Shown here: one piece after another, positions 10,431-22,810 of the stretch
Numbering within the stretch: position 1 is the stretch's first letter
Layout: the number at the start of each line of letters is the position of its first letter
DNA from: Cymbidium sinense
Lineage: Eukaryota; Streptophyta; Magnoliopsida; Asparagales; Orchidaceae
Assembly (NCBI GenBank): GCA_021442155.1
Contig: CM038221.1
Span: 148,109,601-148,173,600 of the forward strand
DNA length: 64,000 bases
Direction of reading: 5' to 3'
Notes under the pieces: generated by a model
Seen by the model: only the letters and a program-made list of their open reading frames with translations
Told to the model about the DNA's origin: nothing
Databases searched by the model: none
Translations under genes and position numbers: made by a program

Positions 10431-12209
10431 CCAGCCTTTAGCCTTTTACTTTGTAATCAGACCGACTTTGACTACTTATCAAATAGTTTGACCACACTAT
10501 CCCTTCTAAAAAAATATTCTTTATTCATCTTTTTTTTAAGAGATGGTCGCTTCATCATCTCTTGTTACTTATTTTGGACACTCTCCACCACCTAGAAAAG
10601 TCTGTGGCTTATCATTGCCTCCTAACACCATTTTTGATTGTGGATTAGGATGAACAAACTTCTTTCTTTTATCAACACTATACATAGGCTATTTTCCTTT
10701 ATCTATATTATAGATCACTCATTTTTCACCACTTGAGTTATATGAAGTAGCATTAGTTTCATTTTTTCTTGAGTCTGAAGGCTTATTTTTCTTTGATTTA
10801 TCTATGTAGATTTCAGACTTAGAGCGATTCAACTTTTTAAATTTGGCCATGCTATCAAGCAAGTCCTAGAATGTTGTGATTCAGGTCATATATAAAAATA
10901 GTGTCATTTTATCATTCATATGTCTCATTAACAATTGGATCGCATGCTCTTCCTCTAACCGTTATTCATATTTCATGCTTAGGCTTCGCCAATGTCACAC
11001 CTCTCTCATTCTTCAAAGGAATTTTATCATGAGGCTTTAGCCTCCATATCTACTTACCCTTTTGTCATGACCTTTGACAAGATTCTGACATGTGGTCTAT
11101 GTCAATGAACATGCTCACCACGCGAGGCATGCTTGGCTTATTGACTAGTTACCGTAAGAGATGGAAACTTCCTTGGTGGAACCTCAGTATTTTCAATCAT
11201 CACAGGCCCTGAAATTTTCTTTTCATTATGCCTCTTTCCTTGGCTACATTAAAAACATTGTGTATTCTAGCAGACAATGTTTCAAGCTATCTTCTCTGTG
11301 GTGCTGTGGCTCAATGTTGTTGAGCCCAAAAAGATTGTTTCACCTTGCCAGTAGAGCTATTCTTTTTTACCCATTTTAAATTATCAAAGTTATTATGGGT
11401 AGAAATACTCGCTTCTGGTGATAATATTGCTTGTTCACTGGGTCGTTCAAGTAAGCTTTGTTGAGCCCTCAACTCAGCATTTCTTCTTCTTCTTTGAATT
11501 ATAGTTAATTTGCTTCCTGATAAGGAAGGCTCACAATCATTTCTCCCATATACGAAAGTTTTAGTTGGCAAAATAGTTGTGCCTCTAGGCATCAAAGATA
11601 CAGTTTGCCCAATGACGGTCCTCTTCATCAAGGGGGCTTCAGGCTGACCTAGTCTTTCAAACACCAAAGATTTATTGCAGTGGACCTCCTTAACAGAGGA
11701 TGGTTGTTGCATGTATTGGTGAGCATGATGTGTAGGAGCTTCAGTAAACTGGCCTTCCAGCATGGCCTCAGATAGGTGCTTCATGGATAGGTACTTCAGA
11801 AGTTGTAGCTACAATGGCTTGGAAATCTACGCTACAAAATTGAATGGTAGCTCCAACATCCCATGTGTTGATGATGGCGTTAGCTAAATGGATGTTTGCA
11901 CCATGCCCAAGCTGAACAATGAAAGGAGTGTTTTGTAGATCCATTCTACATAAATTAAAGATGGGGATTACTAATAAACAATTATCATTTTATCCCACAC
12001 TTTCAATATGCAGAGGTACTACATAATAGGATAATGATGTAATAAAAGAATACACTATATAATTATCATTCAACATAGAGCATTATACATTAATAATTTG
12101 AGTTTATTACTCATTTAAATCATAAATTTTTTTATTCAATTTGAATTTTTAAATATTTTATTACTACTATAGCATATATATAACTAGCCAAAGATGGATA
12201 AAGAAACCT
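10431..12209 (-). pseudogene. Degraded gag and 5' leader of the second gypsy relic
   Basis: Best-preserved is 11311-11784 (157 codons, minus), with SLVFERLGQPEAPLMKR and RRRNAELRAQQSL. The FERLG block is typical of gag-pol linkers of plant gypsy elements. The remainder has too many stops to assign. The segment from about 10985 to the LTR is repeated, in the same orientation and shortened by many small deletions, at 26660-28345. The functional order within this segment is unclear. Confidence 0.55.
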
Positions 12210-12228
12210 GTCCCCAGCGAAGTTGCCA
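12210..12228 (-). other. Primer binding site
   Basis: The minus strand reads TGGCAACTTCGCTGGGGAC, starting with the required TGG, six bases from the LTR end (GAGCCCACA). It resembles the TGGCGACT..GCTGGGGAC type common in plant Ty3/gypsy elements. The giant element has a matching TGGCAACTCGCTTGG at 55819-55833. I do not assign the tRNA. Confidence 0.7.
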
Positions 12229-12234
12229 GAAATC

Positions 12235-13760
12235 TGTGGGCTCTAAAAATTCGCGTCCGGCCTCTCGATGAAATGAGAGTATAAATTTAGTATCGAATGA
12301 AATTTTTAGAAGGTAGATGATTGGTAGTTGTGGATAAATAAGACACTACCCAATATTTCGCCCTCATTTGGTGAGGACTTTAGATCGATTCGTGTTTTCT
12401 ATTAAAGAAGCACCTATAGTTAATTACATCTCTCCAATCGTGAGAGAGAACTTTCTATCATAGGTTGCTAATTGCTTAGCATATAGTAGCAAAAATTTGG
12501 GTTTGAAATTTAATGAAATTCACCCTTTTCTTTTGGAGCATATGGTTGGGGATTCATGACACGCCCAATTAAGATCCCATTTGTCATCCCAGCTATCATG
12601 ATCTCGGTCCACTTAGGGAGAGGTGATCACAACCCGAAGGATCCTTGTTAGTAGCCATGGGTTGCATCGTTCAAGGGTACCTTGTAGACTATTATTAATA
12701 TTTGTCAAAGGGACAATCTTAAGTCCACTCTATCTAACAACGGGCTTTATGCCCTATTAGGTATACCCTATGATCTACAACTCAAAGGGGTAGAAAACCA
12801 TTGGGAAAACATACATAGCAGGCGACGTAATATAGTGGAGCTTACTAGCCAAACCACCTAATTAGAGGGTTCTGGTCATAACCGCTTCATATGTGGAGCC
12901 TACTGGCTAAATCACGTGGATAGAGGACACGGGCCACATCCTTATTGGTGTAAAACATTTTGAGTACAGATATAACAATATACACAATATGGAATTTTCA
13001 TGAGCTTAACATTAAATTTATTACTCGATAAATAATTAAGATGGATGGATGAATTTATTATTATTATCTTTATAATGAATTTTCATTTAATTAATTTTCT
13101 TATTTTAAAATTTTCTTGAATATTTGATAATTAATAGAAATTTCACTTAACTTTGAAGATTTTAGAAAATTTTGATAATGGTGAACCCTCGGTTGATATT
13201 CTTAGCAACACACCGCCATCGTAGACCTCAACTCGCTTTTGTTTGAAAAGGATCGGGTCTAAAAACTTTGAAATCTCATTATATCACATTAGATCTTGGC
13301 AACTCTACCCTTATAGGAGAAGGATTAGATCTATGGATTGAATAATTGTGTTTTTAAGATTTTTATATTAAATATTTGAATTTCTAAACATAAAATAGTC
13401 ATATTAAAACTATTAAAGGCTTTATAAAAGTAGTAAGAGTATGCTTAATGTGATCAATTTGAAAGTATCATTTTATATTGGTTTTTCTGTGCAACCTTGC
13501 TGAGCTTAATTATTTAATTTTCTTTTGAAATAATCAGTTTTATCAATCCCTATGGGGAGAAGGATTTAACTGCTCAGATATGACTTAAAACTTCCATCAT
13601 ACGAATGTGTTGATTCACTAAAATCATATATAAGCGTATATTTAGAATATTGAATTTTAAAAATATGCTCAGGCTTTCAAAATGATTGTTTCCCCTTCAA
13701 AATAATTGCATAATTTTTTACTGTAAGATATTTAAGTCAATTTAGTTTTTAATCCGCGCA
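12235..13760 (-). repeat. 5' LTR (at least its U5-proximal part)
   Basis: It begins (plus view) with TGTGGGCTC next to the PBS. The first 700 bp recur at 18138-18850 and, degraded, at 27700-28345, which is the behaviour of an LTR end. Motifs shared by the copies include ACACTACCC, GGTGAGGACTTTAGAT, AGTTAATTACATC followed by a CTCTC/GAGAG hairpin, and AGAGGACACGGGCCACATCC. The outer end is not fixed; the LTR could extend to or beyond the GC-richer island at 15600-16360. Confidence 0.6.
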
Positions 13761-13812
13761 GAATCCTCAGACACCTGAATTTAAACATTCAACACTATGT
13801 CGGGGCCCATGC

Positions 13813-13944
13813 GGGTGTTTGATAATTCAGATAATTTTATTTTTAAATTATGAGATTAATTTTTTACTTTTATTTAATCTAACTTAGCCTACACAGCCTT
13901 TTTAGACATTAAAATTTTCACTCTAAATCCTTATATCCAAACAC
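13813..13944. mobile_element. Candidate MITE
   Basis: GGGTGTTTG at 13813 is mirrored by CCAAACAC ending at 13944, leaving a 132-bp AT-rich element with an inverted terminal repeat of the common plant GGGTGTTTG type. ATGC lies next to both ends as a possible short target duplication. No second copy was seen in the window. Confidence 0.35.
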
Positions 13945-14335
13945 ATGCACGCTTTTTAGCTTAGATAATTTCATCTAATTAATGAAATCATTGATTTTGA
14001 AAATCATAATTAGAATGAGAATTTTTAATTTTGGATTGAAGAAAGCTCCATTCATGTAATTTAATTTAGTCGCTCTCTGCTTAAAAATTGCATATTCGGT
14101 GACGAATTTGGAGTAGAATTGAATTTCTATTTGCAATTCAAAATATTGCATCTTTGTTTATATTTAATTTGATAGAAAATTAAATAAAAGTAAAATGATT
14201 ACTTAGCTTATGCATATTGATAAGATTTTACATCTTTGCTAATCATCATATTCAACTTTCATTCTCATCTAGAATCATTTTTTAAAGGTGAGAGGTTCTT
14301 TTCTGACTTAAATATTGCTTGTTGGCAAGCTACTT

Positions 14336-14338
<3 letters not shown>

Positions 14339-14421
<83 letters not shown>
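14339..14421. repeat. (TA)n microsatellite, about 83 bp
   Basis: An uninterrupted TA dinucleotide run. It makes a spurious Ile-Tyr open frame on the plus strand. Confidence 0.98.
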
Positions 14422-14424
<3 letters not shown>

Positions 14425-15600
14425 ATATTTTGCTATCAAGAAATTATTTTTGTGCACATGATTTCTCCTTTGGAGGATAATATTGGATTTGTTGAACTTG
14501 AATCATAATGATGTGAAGCACCTTTTCACATCATAGAAGCAAAGATATATATTTCAAGTGTATGTTTTATGTTCTAAACAAAAAATAATCAATCTAGTAT
14601 ATTTTTTATAATATTGCAATAATTCTAGTTTATTCAACTAAACCACCATTTGATTTTGATTTAAGATATTATGGTGTATCAGAACATGATAGCATTAAAT
14701 AGAATCTGAGCCACTCAAGCATTAATTAAGGCTTGTTTTGTTTTGAGGAGTTTGAAAGAAATATAACTCACTTTACCATGGAATTTACATTTATTGTCTT
14801 GATTTAATTTAATCCATAGAAAATTACATTTGTAGGGAAAAATATTATCACATACAATTTTCATTTGTGACAATTATCCATCCAACCCTAGTGAGAAAGA
14901 TAAAAATGAAATTGTGTTGGATCATCACTGTTATTCACATAATCCCTCCTAACAAAATTCAAATATGTGGAATAAAGTGGTTGTAACATATTTTACACAT
15001 GTCGCACTAATTTAAGATTCCATAAATTGAATATGAATATTGCTAAAAGAGCTCACTTTCCTCTTATAAATTGAAGGAATTTGGGAGACCATTTCCCTCA
15101 CATTTCATTTGTCTTAAAGTCATAAGTGATCCTTTGAGCATTGGGTAGAGGAAGGGGAGAAATTAATATTGCTTGTGAGCTTTCAAATTATTTCAAATCC
15201 CTATAAGTCTTTTTATTTGTTTGTTCAATGAACCATTTAACATTTCTAAATTTCGCTTTAGATTATTGCATGATTGCTTTTTTTTAGACAAATCCCTTTT
15301 TCTTAGTCCAAAATTCAGTAAAATTTCACATGACATAAGGAGATCTAATAGCTGCCTACCTATCACGATGAGGTGGAGATTAAACACCTCAACCGATTTT
15401 ATCTCGTATGCATAAAGATAATCTTCAAATCATAAAAAACACATATACATATAATTTCCACACACTTCTCCACATTTACAATCAGCAACAATGATAAACC
15501 TGCATGAGAATGCAATTGACAACTTAAGAGCATAATGTTTAAATCCAATTTTTCTTTTATCCAAAAGAGGTAGAATAGGAAAGCCAATTAGAGGTTCAGT
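14422..15600. other. AT-rich intergenic DNA, nothing recognised
   Basis: No protein domain, terminal repeat or tandem structure was identified. Short open stretches on both strands near 15193-15587 overlap each other and look random. Confidence 0.5.
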
Positions 15601-16360
15601 TTGGATGAAATGTCGGAAGCAAGATCGGGTTAGGGAATAGGAGGATTAGGAGGAATAATTGCTGTTTTGACAACCAAGCGAAGGAGTAAGGAGGACTGTT
15701 GAGCTATAACAATGAGTAAAAAAAATTCAGTGAAGTAGATCGGATGGACTGAGAGACGGGAAGGAGAAAGACAATCCCGTGCGGTTGCTGGAGTGTGCTT
15801 GCTGGGGAGGTAAACCAAGAGAACAAAAATTGAGAGGAACTATGGCGGAATTGCCTCTCGGCTGTGGCAGAGAGAATGGTCGGAGGAGGGATCGTGCGAT
15901 TGTGTGTTCGACTGGAGGAGGAATCGAGAAGGGTAGTCGAGAGAAATCTGCCTGATGGCGGAGTTGACGAGAGGAAACCGGGAAAGGAAGACGGTTTTAC
16001 GGTTTGAGGGGACGAGGGAAACTGACCAGCTGATGCTTGCGGATCGAGGCTCGAAGGGCGGCGGGGAGAGAGCGAAGGAGTAGAACGAAGGCTTTTGTCT
16101 TTTTGAGGACGAACCGAGAGGGGGCGAGTGGATGCGGCTCCAAGAATACTGGACGAACGAGAAGGAGCGAGAGCGTGCGTTTTCTTTCGGATGGGGGGAG
16201 GGGGGCAAATGCGGGAGAGGTTTCGTTTCGGCTGTGTCCATGAGGAATCTAGAGTGTCCGTGGAAAAACCGAGTGTGCCCGAGCGGATGAGGGAGGAAAT
16301 TAAATTAGAGTTGTTAAAAATACTTTTGTCATTTTGTAAAACGGCTAAGGACGAGTGAGT
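15601..16360 (-). other. GC-richer, purine-rich island (possible LTR or leader segment)
   Basis: Base composition changes sharply from the surrounding AT-rich DNA. The plus strand is G/A-rich; the minus strand is C/T-rich, like a plant 5' untranslated region. A 252-codon minus-strand frame (15704-16462) is Ser/Pro/Arg-rich without a recognisable domain and begins in AT-rich flank; overlapping frames are also open, so I do not call a gene. Similar islands occur at 21180-21990 and 31300-31993, each to the right of second-family LTR material. TGTTCGACTGG is shared between this island and the one at 21180-21990. Confidence 0.4.
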
Positions 16361-16611
16361 GGGGAAATTGATTTTTTTGGGTTTTATTTTAAAATTAAAT
16401 TTACACAGATTTTGAATTTTATTAAAATTAAATTTAATTAATTTACATAATAAAATTTTCACAGATTTTATATGTAGTTAATTTATCTTAATTAACTCAT
16501 TTCCATTTCATTTTCATTTTTTATTTTATTTTATTTTATTTACAAACTAATATATATACATATAATATTATTCAAAATAAAGAAAGTATTTTAAATTTTA
16601 TTTGTCTAATT

Positions 16612-16616
<5 letters not shown>

Positions 16617-16703
<87 letters not shown>
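16617..16703. repeat. (TA)n microsatellite, about 87 bp
   Basis: An uninterrupted TA run inside strongly AT-rich DNA. A shorter AT run follows near 16856-16870. Confidence 0.98.
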
Positions 16704-16706
<3 letters not shown>

Positions 16707-18137
16707 AATATAAATGGAAGGTATTAAATATGTAGCATTCTTTAAAATGATAACTTGATTTTAATGGAAATAATAACATATTTTAATAGTAAATTTAAAA
16801 TATTCTGCACTTATTTATATTTATAAAATATATTCAAATAATTATATTTATGTTAAATATATATATATATCATAAATATATTCAAGTACTTTTTTTTCTC
16901 TTTTTTATTTTTTATTTATAAATATCATGTTAGATATTTTGAATTATCATTGTGGAGTTTTGCACGTAGATAACTTTGCATTTTGCATTTATTATCTGAT
17001 TATCTTCCATCAAATTAATCAAGACAATTTCTTAGACGATTTAGCAAGCATTATTTAAATTAAATTTAATCTTTTTTTTGAAGCATTTCAAACTCAACTT
17101 GTATGATTTTATGTCCTTTACTCTTTGATTTTATCGTGTTTGGTTGACCCATCTTATGGAGCTAGATTGGAGGTCAACAATGTAGTGTAGCATGCTGTAT
17201 AAATAAAAGCCTAGTCAGCTTGTCTGCCTGTGAGTGTGTTATGTTTTGTGGAGCTACATTTAGGTGCAGGCCATTTCTATATACTTCAATAATTAAGAAT
17301 CTTGTACAAATTTGTGGAGCTCATATTGTTTTCCTTATGAAATTGTTATTATTTACATGACATCTCTTGTTGTTGATGAAGATATCTTCTGGACACCATT
17401 GATGTTGCCGGACAGCAGCAAAGATCATCAGGATGCGATTGCTAGATGAACTGCTAAAATTCAACCCTTCTGTTTCTTCACTCTCTGTAATTGTCTTCCA
17501 AATTGTTTAGAAGAAGATTAATTGTTACTGCAATATGTATTTTACGTCTGTCTCCTTATTAGGTGTGATTGCTTCTATTTTGTTTGCACTTCGTTTATTG
17601 TGTGTCGTTGTATTTGTAGATATTGCACAAGAAATTGATTACTTAAAATCTTAAATTAACTGGATTTAGACTGTAAGGGATATATAAATGCATAGTTGGT
17701 TTTTGGTGATTTGGGTACTATAGTTTCTATAATTTCAAATTTTATTATTCTTGATATATTAAAAAATTATCAGCAATCAAATTAAATAAATAAATTACTT
17801 CTCTCTTTCTTCCTGGATTGAGTGATGCTTCTTTTGAATTTTTTTTCTTTTCAATTCTAAAAGATGTAATTATTTTCATTTTGATGAAAGGATAATTTTA
17901 TACTTAATACCAAATGTCTCCTCTTTCAGGGAAGATCATCCATATTGAACTCTTGCACTCAAAGTTTTTTTTATTACTTTAATAAGATTTGATGGAATGT
18001 CAACTATCTTTTCATAAATGGATATACTGCCTCTTAGATTCAATATCAAAGCAAAAATATGTTGCTAGATGGTTAATTATCAAAACAAAGCATTAATTTA
18101 ACTTAAAAAGCTAATTTGCTCATTGCATATTGCACTT
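16704..18137. other. AT-rich DNA with one TATA-like site
   Basis: No coding region was recognised. A TATAAATA at 17198-17205 (+) is followed by a less AT-rich 350-bp stretch that could be a transcription unit or LTR fragment. An inverted pair GTTGACC/GGTCAAC surrounds 17143-17178. Nothing further can be supported. Confidence 0.4.
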
Positions 18138-20060
18138 CGTGGGCTCCGAAAATTGGTCACCGACCACTCAATTAAGAGAATAGATTAAATGTCGATGAAA
18201 TTTTCAGAAGGTAGATGAAATAGTAGATAAGACACTACCCAGAGATTTTGTGAGGACTTTAGATCTGGTTCTAGGTTTTCTATAGGCGCAAGCACCTATA
18301 GTTAATTATCCCTCACAATGCTGAGAGAGAATTTTCAAGCAGGTAAATCGCTAAATGCATAGCGTGTAGTAGCAGCATGTGGAGTATAAAATTATGAATT
18401 TATGAAATTCATCATATTAACTTAAAGCGGATGGTTGGGGGAACGATGATGCGTCCAATCAAGATCACATGGTTCTGTCATCCAGAGCTGCCATGGTCCC
18501 TAGTCTACTTAGTCAGAGGAGGTAGTCTACCCAACCCGAGAGAAGGATCCGCCAGCCATGGGCATCGGGAGACCTGTGAACTGGTGTTTGTCTAAGGAGA
18601 CAAGCTTAAGTCCACCTTAGCTAACATATGATTTTTTTGCCATATCAGGTGTACCATATAGTTCACAACTCAAGGTACAGAGTTATTGGGGAGCATACGG
18701 GCTACAATCGTGATCGTAATATAATGGCGTCATTTGGTGGAAACCACCCAATCAGAGGACTCAAGTCGTAACTGCATCATATGTGAAGCATACTAGCCAA
18801 ACCACGCGATTAGAGGACACGAGCCACATCCTTATTGACATGAGATTGATTGAGAGTGAATATAGAAATACACTTGACTTGACATTGACTCCTTTGTGAA
18901 CTAGAATTTTCTTAATTTGTCACATTCAACAAATAATTGCGAAATGTAAATTGGATTTTAGCTTTATGTTTTTTAGATTGATGATTTTCATTTAGTCATT
19001 TTGAGCTTAATAATTCATCAAATTTTTTTTATTTGAATTGATACTTAATTTAAGTTAATTTGATATGAATTACAATCACATTTTGATGAAAGTATCCCCT
19101 CTGGTTGAAATCTTCATTCAACACAACCATCACAGGGTATGAATGATTTGAGCATTCACATTGTAATTTGATAATTTCATTTTCAAGATAGAATCCCTCC
19201 AATTGAAATCTACAATTAGCACAATCATAACTAAAGTAGATCTTGTCAACTCTATTCTTTTTTTAGCAGATGATTGAGTCTACAACTTGCATTTAGAAAT
19301 TTGAATTTGAGATACGATGATTTTAAAATCTTAACAACAGTAATTCCCTTTGGTTGAAATCTACGCTTACCACAGCCATCGCTGGGGAAGACCATGTCAA
19401 CTCTACTTATTTTCCAGTACAGGATCAAGTCTATGACTAAAATTTGCAATCTTATTTTTCATACCAAATTAGAGAATTTAGGATTTTAAATAAGAAATTC
19501 TTCTATTAAGACCTTTGATGGTCATATGTAAATATAAAAATTAAATCATCCTTTAGTAATTGAACATTTGATTTACAACCAATATTATCAACTCTGACCC
19601 TAATAAGGAGGAGGATTAGATTGGCTAAGTGGGACTTATGACTTTACCATATAGATAAAGCGGCCTATGGAACCCCTCCAATTGAAATCTACATTTAGCG
19701 TAATCATCATTGGGGTAGACCCTACCGACTCTGCTCATTTGTTAACAAATGATCGAGTCTATAACTTGTATTCATGAATTTGGATTTGAAGTGATTTAAC
19801 ATAAATACTTTGAAAATTTAGATAATAATAATCTCCTCCGATTAGATTCTTTAATCAACACAACCATCACTAGGGAGAGTTTGATCATAAAATTTCTCTG
19901 TTTAGACATTTGATGCTCGTATGTAAATGTATAAATCAAATTTCTTTTTGGTGATTGAGCATTTGATTTAGAATCAATCCTATCAACTCTATTTCGCAAG
20001 GAGGATTAGATTGATTAAGTGGGACTTATGACTTCACCATATAGATAAAGCGGCGCAATT
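18138..20060 (-). repeat. LTR-like copy related to the second gypsy family
   Basis: From GTGGGCTCCG at about 18138 to 18850 this matches 12235-12960, including the CACTACCC, GAGGACTTTAGATCTGG, AGTTAATTA plus hairpin, and AGAGGACACGAGCCACATCC motifs. No PBS or gag lies to its left, so it is a solo or truncated LTR. The rest (19085-20055) contains a reiterated motif, CCTCYRRTTGAAATCTAC followed by CACAACCATC, at about 19090, 19195, 19345, 19674 and 19832. A longer unit, AGGAGGATTAGATTG followed by GTGGGACTTATGACTT, occurs at about 19607 and 19994 (about 387 bp apart). Simpler single versions of these occur in the LTR at 13160-13600. Confidence 0.55.
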
Positions 20061-20899
20061 GAGTCCAATTTCAATTTCATTGAATTTTGTGCAATCTATA
20101 AAATTTGCATGCTTTACGAGGAAATTAAGGCTATGCCTTAGACACTCCTCGTGAAATATGTAATTCAATTGAGAGTACTTGCACAATTCTTAAAGCATTT
20201 GAATTTATATCATCTTATTATATACACAAATCTTGAAGCAGTAAGTAGAAGTTTGACCGCCTCATATATAAATTTTAATTTCATTTGAGCATAATTGACT
20301 ACTTGTGCACATTTTAGCTTAATCTACATGAAGATTACATCGAGATGCATGCAAACTTCATTTCCATAAGCTGCTTACACGCATTTTTCAGGCATTTTAC
20401 TTGAGTGTATTGGCTTTATAATCATGTAAGACTCATCTCCTTATAATATTTACATGCATCTTGGTGTGATAGACTTGTATGTATAGTTGCTTTGGAGTAT
20501 CTGCAAGTATCTTAAAATCAGCTTGATGTGGATGTCTATTTAATATATTGAGCTTTAGGTTTGATAACCTCACTTCATGGTCATTTAACGTTCTCTTAAT
20601 CATCTCAATATAGATTGTTAAATAATCGATATTCAACAAAAGTTGCATTCATGCTCATTAAGCTATCAGGTTTAGTAGAAGAGTTATTGAGTTCAATTCA
20701 ACTTTGCTTCAAGTCCAATTGAAGTCTCATTTGTGTATAGATTCAAGAGATCTCAATGTCATCGCAAATTTCATTTAAATTTTATTCTAATATGTTTTTT
20801 GCAAGTTCATTTTTTGTTTTAGAATTTTGTATTTTAATTTAATATCAATTTTGACTTCAAGTGTCTTTTATTGTCCATTGTTAATCCAAATTCTGACAA
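20061..20899. other. AT-rich DNA, possible continuation of the LTR-like copy
   Basis: No coding potential or clear repeat was seen. It may be the outer part of the LTR-like segment on its left, but I could not align it to the copy at 12235-13760. Confidence 0.35.
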
Positions 20900-20904
20900 A
20901 ATTT

Positions 20905-21016
20905 TGGCAAAACCTCTATAGCTGTGGAGATTTCTACCAAAGCGAGGCCTGCCCACCCATCTAAAAATGTGCATGGGTGGTGTTTTGCAATACCACAGCT
21001 GTATAAGCTCCAACCT
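20905..21016. repeat. Nested inverted repeats
   Basis: CCACCCAT and ATGGGTGG form an 8-bp stem with a loop of about 12 nt near 20952-20980. TATAGCTGTGG (about 20919) faces CCACAGCTGTATA (about 20993), and GCAAAAC (about 20908) faces GTTTTGC (about 20981). The last two pairs interlock, so either one or the other folds, or a pseudoknot forms. This may be the end of a small foldback transposon. Confidence 0.45.
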
Positions 21017-21179
21017 GCCTGTCTAAAGAGACACGCATTGGCTATTCAAATACCTGCACAACATGAAACACATACACACATACATTCATGTATATACACA
21101 TCATGTTATACCTTTCCAAAGAGTAACACAAGACAATGAAATATGGCAAAATTTTCTTTTCTTGAATAGATTTAAATAA

Positions 21180-21990
21180 AATTTATTTTATTTTCTAGAT
21201 TTGTGGAAGTGGTTCGGGTAGAGGAAGAATTATGGAGAAGAGTCAACTCTTGGGCTTGCAAGTGCGAAATAGAGGAGGAGATGGGGAGATAGATGAATCG
21301 AGTTGCTGCCCAGCTAGGAGGTTCAGCCTGCTACAGGTACAAAAGGAATCCAAACCATAACTTTGTTGGGATCTACTCGATTTCTTGTGTGATTGGCGGA
21401 TAGAAAACTAGCTCTCAGCCAGATGAAGTGTTCGACTGGGGGAGAAAGAAGTGAGATAAAGGGACAACCGCCTCGTTTAGCCTGGTGGTTCATGCACAAG
21501 ATGTCAGCAGTAGGGGATCAGCCTTGAGGTGGCTTGCGATAGTGTGGGGGCTCATCAACAGAGAGATAGAGAGAGTCGTTCGGCTCTTATGTGGCTGGAG
21601 CTACTGGAGTGGAAAGGGAGACGGCAAGGAGGGAAGGTGCTGCAACCAACGCTCGGCTTTCGTGGCGTGCTGATGGCAAGGGAGGAATGAACATGGGGAT
21701 CGAATGGAGTGATGTACCGAGTAGAGGAGGACGGATTGGGTTTTGTTCGGTTGGAGGGAAGGTCGGAATGGATCGACTAAGCTTGTGCTCACGTGTGGAG
21801 TCTTGGGAGAGAGAACGGACGGGTAGGGTTGCTCATTCGGCTGTTGTGCTTACCTCGTTGGGAGGAAGGAACGAAAGGGTAGTCACTCAGTTTTGGAAGC
21901 TCCAACTGAGAGCTCTGTTTGTCACACGTGGTATAGTATTATGGATAGCTGGAGTCCCCTTAGGGTTAGATATTAAGATGTATATGTAGG
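21180..21990. other. GC-richer, purine-rich island, second of three
   Basis: A sharp shift to a G-rich plus strand, like 15601-16360. Open frames on both strands (for example 132 codons, plus, 21591-21989) have no recognised domain and overlap one another, so no gene is called. It lies about 3 kb to the right of the LTR-type terminus at 18138. Confidence 0.4.
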
Positions 21991-22129
21991 CCTTTTTTAT
22001 TTGAGTGCTTAATTGATCCTAATATGAACTTTTATGGCGGCATTATTATATGGCCAATATATATATATTGATTCTATTTTATTTCATTATTACGCAAAGA
22101 ACAAGTCATTTCACAATCGAGACATTTTG

Positions 22130-22810
22130 TCAAGTAATCGATCAATTTCAGTTCAAAATTGCGCGTCTTTGCTTCTAATGGCTCGATATTTATGTAGACT
22201 CATTCGAATTGAGCATAAATAGTCTCATTTGATAGATTTTGATGTTTTAACATTTTAACGCTAAAGACATGATCAATTTGGTGAATGGAGGTCATTTAGG
22301 CATCCTCGCAGCTTCCCAATCTCGACATGCGCATAGGCGCATCGATGGATTTTTTTCTTGTTCAGTTGACCATTGAATTGTGCAATATGTTTATTCTAAT
22401 CAATTTTGACATTTTGAATGTGATGGCAAAGTTCGTTCATCGATCATAAGTTATTTCAATTGATTTTGGTGATGCCTAGTGCATTTCAGCTCTGATTTGT
22501 ATGCTACTATATTCGATCACTTGATATTCACACTGACTCATTCAAATTGAGCGCATATAGTCTCATTTGATATATTTTGATGTTTCAAAGAAAACGATAC
22601 TACCAATTTCATGAACAAAGGTCATTTGTGCATCATCGTAGCCTCTCGACTTCGATAAATATGTAGGCGTGTCGATGGCTCGATCTCTTGATCGATTGAT
22701 CGTTAGATTATGCAATATGTATATTTCAGTCAATTTTGACATTCTGAATGCGAAAAAAAAGTTTGTTCATCGATTGGAGATCATTTTGACTATTTTTGGC
22801 ATGTTTTAGC
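22130..22810. repeat. Imperfect tandem duplication, period about 335-340 bp
   Basis: CTCATTCGAATTGAGC (about 22200) recurs as CTCATTCAAATTGAGC (about 22539). CATCGATGG/GTCGATGG, CAATTTTGACATT and GTTCATCGAT also recur in the same order at the same offset. Two diverged copies are visible. Origin unknown. Confidence 0.65.

Larger units (their letters stand above)
8381..13760 (-). mobile_element. Second Ty3/gypsy relic: protease, gag, PBS and 5' LTR (minus strand)
   Basis: Minus-strand order from the right is: 5' LTR starting (plus view) with TGTGGGCTC at 12235; PBS at 12210-12228; degraded gag with FERLG-type linker (11311-11784); zinc-knuckle-like block (10205-10430); acidic linker (9467-9865); the block NILSHLRKIPAQLSIYEALL (9242-9460); and protease (8381-9052). 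RT and integrase are absent, so the copy is truncated on its pol side at about 8381. Protein blocks match the giant element at 60558-62093, so the two families are related. The PBS type and long LTR suggest the Tat-like branch of Ty3/gypsy, which is an inference. The right LTR edge is not defined; 13760 is approximate. Confidence 0.75.

Noticed and set aside
14236..14508. 90-codon plus-strand frame with an Ile-Tyr run
   Set aside because: It is created by the (TA)n microsatellite.
15704..16462. 252-codon minus-strand open frame
   Set aside because: It lies in a CT-rich island where several frames are open, is Ser/Pro/Arg-rich without a recognisable domain, and starts in AT-rich flank. I see no splice or start context that supports it.
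21591..21989. 132-codon plus-strand frame in the second GC-richer island
   Set aside because: It overlaps open frames on both strands and shows no known domain; it is a composition effect.
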